A stretch of 27,929 nucleotides of DNA. It comes from a virus. The DNA lies in the IMG/VR virus record IMGVR_UViG_3300001749_000003, positions 1-27,929 of that record. One strand, written 5' to 3'. Position numbers and translations under genes: made by a program. Shown here one piece after another: positions 23,691-27,929 of the stretch. Within the stretch, counting starts at the first letter, position 1, and the number at the start of each line of letters is the position of its first letter. Below the pieces are notes generated by a model. The model was not told the origin of the DNA. It saw only the letters and a list, made by a program, of their open reading frames with translations, and ran no database searches.

Positions 23691-25643
23691 ATGCCTAATG
23701 TAATTGCTAACTTAATCAAATCTTCCACAACAACTGAGGTAACAACAATGTCCAACACAACTAAGCAAGAAGCAATCAACTTAAATAACATCAACAAGTC
23801 AGCTTTAGTATCAACAATGGCTGCTGAACTGTTTATTCAAGGCTTAAGTGAAAGAGTAAGTATGATAACTGCTGTTGCATTTATTGGTGCAATTGATTAT
23901 CTTGATGATTATGAAGACTTTTCAGAAGCTTTTATAGAAGGTATGGAAATCACCTCACTAGAGATAGTCGGGCTAAATGAACAGCCAGAGTGTGACATAG
24001 ATGGTGAGTTGGTAGAGAGTATACTTCAAGCTGCCAAGTACCTAGATGGTGAGTCAGTTGGGCCTAGGTTGTATGAGTTATGTGAACTTAGGTCTGAGGC
24101 TTATGAACCAACTACAGGTGAGATAGTTAGAAGGTTTGGCTATTCTAAAGTTAAACACTCTGAGTTGTTTATCGAAGCTATCCATGCTCTTGAAGCAACT
24201 GAGTATACAGTTGATATAGATATATTATCAATTGCATTGCAAGTACAAGGTAAGCTTGGCAAGGATAACGATGAAGAGTCTTATGTTATTAGTGGTTGTC
24301 AAAACATGAATCCTGAGTTGGCTTACAAGTCAGAGTTCAAGGGTGACAGAAGAGGAAGAATGTATCAAGCTGCTTGTCATGGGCCTAATGGTCAATCTTC
24401 TGATAGATCAAGAGCACTTATGAATCTTCAAGGTGTTCCAACTGACTACGATGTTGTTACAGTTAAGAAGCATATCTTAGCTGAGATAGAAGACATGGTA
24501 GCTTCTCCAAAGGATAGTGCCAAGGAGTTAAGAGAGTTGGGTGATGTAGAGTTTATCATCAAGCACCTAGATAGTGATGTAGTTAAGAAGCCTTGGAGTT
24601 TTGTTAAGGCTGCCAAGATCATGCGTGAGTTACAAGCAGGTAACAAGCCCTACATTGGTATGGCTGTAGGTTTAGATGCTAAATGTTCTGGGCCTCAGTT
24701 AGGTGCCTTAATGGTTGGTGATCAACAGATTGCTGCTGCTTGTGGTTTCACCATGACTGAGTTAGATGATGCCTATCATTTGTCTTTGGTAGAACTAGCT
24801 AGGGCTGGCTTTACTAACATAACCAGAAATGGTATCAAGAAGGCATACATGGGTGTGTTCTATGGTCAAGGTTGGGCTGCATTTACTGACCTTGAGGAGA
24901 TAGGTTCTGAGCTAGCTAACTCACTTTATGGTGAGGGAATGCCAGCTAATGATGATACAGCTAAGATGTTCCACAAAGCCTTAGTTGCATCATTTGGTCA
25001 GAAGATGATAGCTGTACGTAACTTGTTTAAGTCATACGCCAAAACTACTAAAGGTCGCACTTTACATAGTATGCCTGATGGGTTTGAAGTAGCCATGAAC
25101 TACAAAGTCAAGACTAACATCTTGGGTGAGATCATGGAGTATGACACAGAACAATACGATGTAAGACTACGTAATAATGCTGAGTCTTATAAGTTTATCA
25201 ACTTCCAACTTAAGACCTTGGATGTGCATGAGGGTGACTTTGCTAGAAATGGGTTTGTTAATATGATCCAAGCTACAGATGCACTTATAGCTAGGTTGAT
25301 AGTAGTTCACCTTAAGAGATTAGGTGCTAAGCATATCATATCAGTACATGACTGCTTTCGAGTTAATGTTACTGAGATGCACTTGCTTGAAGAAGCTATC
25401 AAGTTATCATACATGGATCTATTTGGATCTGAGTACAATAACTCAACTAGTGACTTACCACTAGGAACTGACATACTTGGTTTGTACTTTAAAGGAGCCA
25501 ACAAGCAGTTAATAGAAGGAGAAGAAGAAGTTATGGTTAGTCAGTTCTTCAGCTCTGGTAAAAGAAGACTACGTAAGATCAATAGTGTAAAAGTTGTAGA
25601 TCTTATTAGTAGCCTAGGTGATACTTATTACTTCGCTAAGTAG
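23691..25643 (+). CDS. T7-like single-subunit DNA-directed RNA polymerase
   Basis: 650 residues. All core motifs of the T7 RNA polymerase family are present: FKGDRRGRMYQ with D219-R223 (DxxGR motif), GLDAKCSGPQ with catalytic D329 (motif A), RNGIKKAYMGVFYG with R379, K383, Y391 and G392 at exactly the T7 spacing (R627, K631, Y639, G640; motif B), and SVHDCFRV with H553 and catalytic D554 (motif C). About 170 residues separate motifs B and C, enough for a promoter-specificity loop. It is shorter than T7 polymerase (883 residues): the part before DxxGR is about 200 residues shorter, so the N-terminal promoter-melting domain is reduced or different. ATG follows AAAAGGAT. Upstream repeats carry sigma70-like sites; downstream lie five candidate promoters for the enzyme itself. 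The C terminus ends YYFAK, loosely like the aromatic T7 foot. Such enzymes are best known from podoviruses. Confidence 0.9.
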   Translation: MPNVIANLIKSSTTTEVTTMSNTTKQEAINLNNINKSALVSTMAAELFIQGLSERVSMITAVAFIGAIDYLDDYEDFSEAFIEGMEITSLEIVGLNEQPECDIDGELVESILQAAKYLDGESVGPRLYELCELRSEAYEPTTGEIVRRFGYSKVKHSELFIEAIHALEATEYTVDIDILSIALQVQGKLGKDNDEESYVISGCQNMNPELAYKSEFKGDRRGRMYQAACHGPNGQSSDRSRALMNLQGVPTDYDVVTVKKHILAEIEDMVASPKDSAKELRELGDVEFIIKHLDSDVVKKPWSFVKAAKIMRELQAGNKPYIGMAVGLDAKCSGPQLGALMVGDQQIAAACGFTMTELDDAYHLSLVELARAGFTNITRNGIKKAYMGVFYGQGWAAFTDLEEIGSELANSLYGEGMPANDDTAKMFHKALVASFGQKMIAVRNLFKSYAKTTKGRTLHSMPDGFEVAMNYKVKTNILGEIMEYDTEQYDVRLRNNAESYKFINFQLKTLDVHEGDFARNGFVNMIQATDALIARLIVVHLKRLGAKHIISVHDCFRVNVTEMHLLEEAIKLSYMDLFGSEYNNSTSDLPLGTDILGLYFKGANKQLIEGEEEVMVSQFFSSGKRRLRKINSVKVVDLISSLGDTYYFAK

Positions 25644-25658
25644 TAGTTAGTATCTAGT

Positions 25659-25684
25659 TAGCCAGCTATTAAGTTAGCTGGCTA
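25659..25684 (+). terminator. Hairpin after the RNA polymerase gene
   Basis: TAGCCAGCT (25659-25667) and AGCTGGCTA (25676-25684) form a perfect 9-bp stem with an 8-base loop ATTAAGTT, sixteen bases after the stop codon. It is followed by CTATCCCTCTT, which has only short T runs, so termination may be partial. It overlaps a TATCTAGTTAG element like those in the repeat block further on. Confidence 0.65.
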
Positions 25685-25847
25685 CTATCCCTCTTAAGTA
25701 TATAAAGCCACAAGTCTGTAGTGTTCCAGAGACTTAAGGAACTAGTAAGAAGAGTAAGTGGTGACTATAACTAAGATCAAGACCACAACAGGTTCAAGAG
25801 CATAATCGTTCGTACCTCACTTCAGTTCAAAAGATAAGATCAAGACC

Positions 25848-25870
25848 AATATAGATCCTTTCTAGGTAGA
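25848..25870 (+). promoter_or_regulatory. Candidate phage RNA polymerase promoter P1
   Basis: Core TATAGATCCTTTCTAGGTAG; start expected at the first G of CTAGG (25865). Ends like T7-class promoters (…CTATAGGGAGA). First of five copies, in the first unit of a 63-bp duplication. Confidence 0.6.
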
Positions 25871-25910
25871 GTATGTAGAAATACATAACACCAAAGATAA
25901 GATCAAGACC

Positions 25911-25933
25911 AATATAGATCCTTTCTAGGCAGA
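25911..25933 (+). promoter_or_regulatory. Candidate phage RNA polymerase promoter P2
   Basis: Core TATAGATCCTTTCTAGGCAG, start expected at 25928. Differs from P1 by one base within the core; it lies in the second unit of the duplication. Confidence 0.6.
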
Positions 25934-25993
25934 CTATGTAGAAATGCATAATGCCAGAGAAGGGTCAGAGGTATAGACCACAAAGGTCAAATC

Positions 25994-26016
25994 CATTTAG
26001 ATCTTCTCTAGGGAGA
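25994..26016 (+). promoter_or_regulatory. Candidate phage RNA polymerase promoter P3
   Basis: Core TTTAGATCTTCTCTAGGGAG, start expected at 26011. The end CTAGGGAGA is the closest of the set to the T7/K11 start CTATAGGGAGA, and ATTTAG at its 5' end recalls SP6 and K11 promoters. The surrounding sequence is not part of the 63-bp duplication, so the motif is conserved independently. Confidence 0.62.
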
Positions 26017-26071
26017 TTAGTTAAGGTAATAGACAAATAGCAGCCACTTGATTGTGAGCTTGATGGTTATT

Positions 26072-26094
26072 ACTTTGACTTCATTCTAGGGAGG
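26072..26094 (+). promoter_or_regulatory. Candidate phage RNA polymerase promoter P4
   Basis: Core TTTGACTTCATTCTAGGGAG, start expected at 26089. It keeps TTCTAGGGAG but departs from TAGATCC upstream, so it is the weakest copy. Like P3 it is followed by TAGTTAAG. Confidence 0.45.
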
Positions 26095-26159
26095 GTAGTT
26101 AAGATCTAGGTCTGTTGGAATATTAGTGTATAGACCTAAGGTAGTTAGTTACAAGTTAG

Positions 26160-26203
26160 TATCTAGTTAGTATCTAGTTAGTATCTAGTTAGTATCTAGT
26201 TAA
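26160..26203. repeat. Four 11-bp TATCTAGTTAG repeats
   Basis: Three exact copies (26160-26170, 26171-26181, 26182-26192) and a fourth ending TTAA (26193-26203). The same 11-mer also occurs at 25651-25661, next to the polymerase stop. The 11-bp period places each copy on about the same helix face. Confidence 0.9.
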
Positions 26204-26343
26204 TAAGTTATGCCAGACAGGAATCGCTAGTGTAGGATTAGAGCTTGGCTACTTACTTAATAGTATCAATAGGTTATGATAGTCTTCGACAGTATCTAGA
26301 TAGTGGCTAGATAGTGGCTGGCTAATAACTTGACGTGGGAGAG

Positions 26344-26492
26344 GGCTAGTTAGTGTTGGGTTAGGCTAGTTAGTGGCTAGTTAGTGTTGGGTTAGTGGCT
26401 AGTTAGTGGCTAGTTAGTGACTAGTTAGAGTTGGATTAGGCTAGTTAGTGGGCGATGGGTCTAGTTAGTGTTGAGGTATGGGCTAGTTAGTA
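26344..26492. repeat. Helically phased GGCTAGTTAGTG array
   Basis: Exact copies start at 26344, 26364, 26375, 26397, 26408 and 26439; one- or two-base variants start at 26419, 26459 and 26481. Distances are 20, 11, 22, 11, 11, 20, 20 and 22, all close to whole helical turns (137 bp over 13 turns, 10.5 bp each). The array looks like a set of protein-binding sites on one face of DNA. Confidence 0.85.
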
Positions 26493-26511
26493 GACTGGAG
26501 GGTGTAGGTTG

Positions 26512-26638
26512 TTAGGCACCCGAGACACTTACTTAGTCAATATCAAGTACTTACTTAGTCAATATCAAGTACTTACTTAGTCAATATCAAGTACTTACTT
26601 AGTCAATATCAAGTACTTACTTAGGCACCCGAGACACT
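26512..26638. repeat. Four 22-bp iterons between 18-bp direct repeats
   Basis: TTAGGCACCCGAGACACT occurs exactly at 26512-26529 and 26621-26638. Between them are TACTTAG and four identical 22-bp units (26537-26558, 26559-26580, 26581-26602, 26603-26624), each containing TCAATATC, the palindrome AAGTACTT and ACTTAG. The unit length equals two helical turns, as in iterons of replication origins. No spacers are present, so it is not CRISPR. A variant (TACTTACTTAATAGTATCAATA) lies near 26250. Confidence 0.9.
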
Positions 26639-26961
26639 AGTTACGCACCTATTAAGCTATCATAGTATATAGATCTACCTAGCTTTAATTAGCAACTATT
26701 TAGCTTTAAGTAGTCTTATCAGTAACTTAGTAAGTTATTAGTAAGCTACGAGTTAGTCCTAAGTTAGACTGAGTTAGATATTTAGACTTAGTAGTATATT
26801 AGTAAGTTGGCTTTAAGCTAGATGCCAGTAATCATAGTTATACCTAGTTAGACCTAGTTAGAGATCTTTCTTTCTGGTCTAATAGTTATAGAGCTAAGTG
26901 TTATCAGCTAATAATTGTTAGTTGATACTAGTTAGCTCTAAGTAGCACTGAGTAGAAAACC

Positions 26962-26984
26962 GTTATAGATCCTTTCTAGGCACA
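26962..26984 (+). promoter_or_regulatory. Candidate phage RNA polymerase promoter P5
   Basis: Core TATAGATCCTTTCTAGGCAC, start expected at 26979, about 110 bases before the next gene (27092). Identical to P1/P2 over 16 bases in unrelated surroundings almost 900 bases away, which argues for a functional site and places it as the promoter of the downstream small genes. Confidence 0.65.
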
Positions 26985-27091
26985 ATAGGTTAGGGATGGA
27001 TCACCTAAGAAACAAACGATCCACTTTAAATCATTTAACAATTTTAATAACTGGTAAGCAGAAGCTGCCATAACTTATAGAGAGAAATACT

Positions 27092-27508
27092 ATGTCAATC
27101 TTAAACAAACTAAGCACACTTACTAAAGTTAATTCTGAGACAGCACCCAAGCGTGTTGCGATGACTGAAACACAAGTTAAGCAGTGCAAAGCAGCAATCA
27201 CACGAGACAATCGTGGTTATAATGTACATCCTAATAAGTTCGATATTGCTGTACCATACCGAGTTGCTGTAAATTTTAACAACGAGTGGTTTGGCTATGG
27301 TAACTTTACCAGTGCTGATGTTGCTGCTGCTGTAGGTGCTATCGTATCGTCTGCTTACTTTGGTGATGATGCTGTTATTGGATCTTTTGACAGTGAAGTA
27401 GTAGAAGGCCATGAGGAATTCCAAAGCTGGTTAGCAAACTCAGAAAATGCTGATGTTATTGCTAAAGCTAACCAAGAAAACACAGTAGATGATAGTGCTC
27501 CGTTCTAA
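27092..27508 (+). CDS. Unknown small protein with SSB-like acidic tail
   Basis: 138 residues. Not recognised. A basic, Thr/Lys-rich N terminus (MSILNKLSTLTKVNSETAPKR) is followed by a compact region with IAVPYRVAVNFNNEWFGYGNF, SADVAAAVGAIVSSAYFGDDAVIGSF and an acidic C-terminal part ending TVDDSAPF. The last residues resemble the DDDIPF tip of single-stranded DNA-binding proteins, which recruits partner enzymes; the body does not look like a standard OB fold, so this may be only a resemblance. The gene lies about 110 bases after candidate promoter P5, has AGAGAG before the ATG and a strong terminator behind it, so it is probably a highly transcribed single gene. CGT/CGA arginine codons support good expression. 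Confidence 0.68.
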   Translation: MSILNKLSTLTKVNSETAPKRVAMTETQVKQCKAAITRDNRGYNVHPNKFDIAVPYRVAVNFNNEWFGYGNFTSADVAAAVGAIVSSAYFGDDAVIGSFDSEVVEGHEEFQSWLANSENADVIAKANQENTVDDSAPF

Positions 27509-27520
27509 GTAAGTTAAATA

Positions 27521-27560
27521 AAGCCAACTAGCTTGTTAATTCAGGTTAGTTGGCTTTTCT
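27521..27560 (+). terminator. Rho-independent terminator
   Basis: AAGCCAACTA (27521-27530) and TAGTTGGCTT (27547-27556) pair perfectly over 10 bp, loop 16 bases, followed by TTCTGG. Ends the transcript of the 27092-27508 gene. Confidence 0.8.
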
Positions 27561-27670
27561 GGTAACAGTTTAGGTGCCACCATGTTAAACTTAAAGAATA
27601 TTTACTGTTGTAGCCTATATCAATTAACAAGTAACTAATCAGTAACAAATAACTAACTCTGGAGAATATT

Positions 27671-27880
27671 ATGTCTACTTTAAAATCAGTACAAGAAGGT
27701 TTATTACGTCTATCAACAATTGAAAAGCTGGCCACACCTGAAGATATACCACTAAGAATTTGGGTTAAGATGGCAAGTGTTTTGTTACCTGCAAGTATAC
27801 CTCAGAATACCAAAATACATCTTATCAAAGTTGCAGCTAGAAGCTTGGTAGCAAAAGTAGCACCAACCGAGGCTGTGTAG
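27671..27880 (+). CDS. Unknown small protein, 69 aa
   Basis: 69 residues with GGAG 7-8 bases before the ATG. It is predicted largely helical (LKSVQEGLLRLSTIEKL, RIWVKMASVLLP, KIHLIKVAARSLVAKVA), with a net positive charge and no Cys or clear motif. I do not recognise it. The region VKMASVLLPASIP is mildly hydrophobic but not long enough for a membrane segment. It follows the terminator by about 110 bases, where I see no clear promoter, and is followed by another start codon two bases after its stop. Small early-type phage gene, function unknown. Confidence 0.6.
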   Translation: MSTLKSVQEGLLRLSTIEKLATPEDIPLRIWVKMASVLLPASIPQNTKIHLIKVAARSLVAKVAPTEAV

Positions 27881-27881
27881 C

Positions 27882-27929
27882 ATGTTTACTACAGAAGAAA
27901 AAGCAAACATGACTGCTGAACATAGGGCT
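27882..27929 (+). CDS. Start of a further gene, cut by the window end
   Basis: An ATG two bases after the previous stop opens a frame MFTTEEKANMTAEHRA that has no stop up to the window edge (16 codons). Its composition is like a normal N terminus. No good ribosome site is visible, so it would depend on translational coupling. Too short to identify. Confidence 0.4.
   Translation, partial: MFTTEEKANMTAEHRA

Larger units (their letters stand above)
25830..25955 (+). repeat. Tandem 63-bp duplication with promoter and hairpin
   Basis: Units 25830-25892 and 25893-25955 are nearly identical, each reading AAAGATAAGATCAAGACC, a promoter-like core, then TATGTAGAAATACATA (unit 1) or TATGTAGAAATGCATA (unit 2). 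The latter is a 6-bp hairpin with a GAAA loop; in unit 2 the change keeps pairing as a T.G wobble. Transcripts from the promoter would begin with this hairpin. Confidence 0.85.
25644..27091. other. 1.4-kb gene-free, repeat-rich control region
   Basis: I find no convincing coding frame on either strand: stop codons TAG and TAA are dense because of repeated TTAG and CTAG words. In order it holds: a hairpin terminator; a 63-bp duplication; four promoter-like sites (25848-26094); an 11-bp repeat array (26160-26203); a phased GGCTAGTTAGTG array (26344-26492); four 22-bp iterons between two 18-bp direct repeats (26512-26638); about 300 bases rich in TTAG/TAAG words without a clear repeat order (26640-26955); and a fifth promoter-like site (26962-26984). 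No tRNA cloverleaf was seen. Likely roles, by inference: late or middle promoter region and replication origin or partition site. Confidence 0.75.

Noticed and set aside
25785-25830. tRNA gene suggested by GGTTCAAGAG and nearby stems
   Set aside because: No cloverleaf can be formed: acceptor and anticodon stems are missing, and the T-arm match is only a short word.
26512-26638. CRISPR array
   Set aside because: Repeats are directly adjacent with no unique spacers, and no cas gene is present.
26857-26882. Sixth phage promoter at GAGATCTTTCTTTCTGG
   Set aside because: It lacks the CTAGG start block and the spacing differs; similar words occur by chance, as in the capsid gene near 6640.

Overview
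The window is a contiguous piece of the genome of a contractile-tailed (myovirus) bacteriophage. It is AT-rich, every recognisable gene is on the + strand, and genes are tightly packed with many ATGA/TAATG overlaps. The head and tail proteins match the DUF1073 portal / DUF2213 protease / DUF2184 capsid / DUF4054 connector / DUF3383 sheath / DUF3277 tube / Gp138 spike module known from phages of Gram-negative bacteria. The host cannot be named from the sequence; the base composition and the style of the tail-fibre domains would fit a gammaproteobacterium, but that is a guess. No terminase, integrase, endolysin or classical holin is visible here.

Layout. Positions 1-2135: the 3' part of a carbohydrate-binding / LamG-like virion protein gene and one unknown gene. 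2156-4299: portal gene split by a group I intron (about 3046-3869) that carries an HNH-type homing endonuclease gene. 4314-9004: head maturation and neck (protease-scaffold, cement, major capsid, two small unknown genes, connector, completion and terminator proteins). 9017-20334: tail (sheath, tube, strong terminator at about 11022, two chaperone-like frames, an 1193-residue tape measure with an embedded YqaJ/lambda-exonuclease-like nuclease domain, hub, Dit-like protein, Gp138 spike, gp25-like, J-like and DUF2612 baseplate proteins). 20340-23223: two tail-fibre genes with a 30-codon strongly cationic small ORF between them. 23231-23690: hairpins and a four-copy tandem repeat. 23691-25643: a T7-like single-subunit RNA polymerase of 650 residues. 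25644-27091: about 1.4 kb without genes, filled with ordered repeats and five copies of a motif that looks like a T7-class promoter. 27092-27929: small unknown genes, the last cut by the window edge.

How it may work together (inference). Host RNA polymerase would transcribe the phage RNA polymerase gene from promoter-like sites in the tandem repeats just upstream. The phage polymerase would then start at the TAGATCCTTTCTAGG-type sites in the following non-coding block and drive the small downstream genes and whatever lies beyond the window. The same block carries helically phased CTAG repeats and 22-bp iterons flanked by an 18-bp direct repeat, the kind of layout seen at replication or partition origins. 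The most unusual points are the nuclease inside the tape measure, the single-subunit RNA polymerase with its own candidate promoter set in a contractile-tailed phage, and the repeat-built control region.
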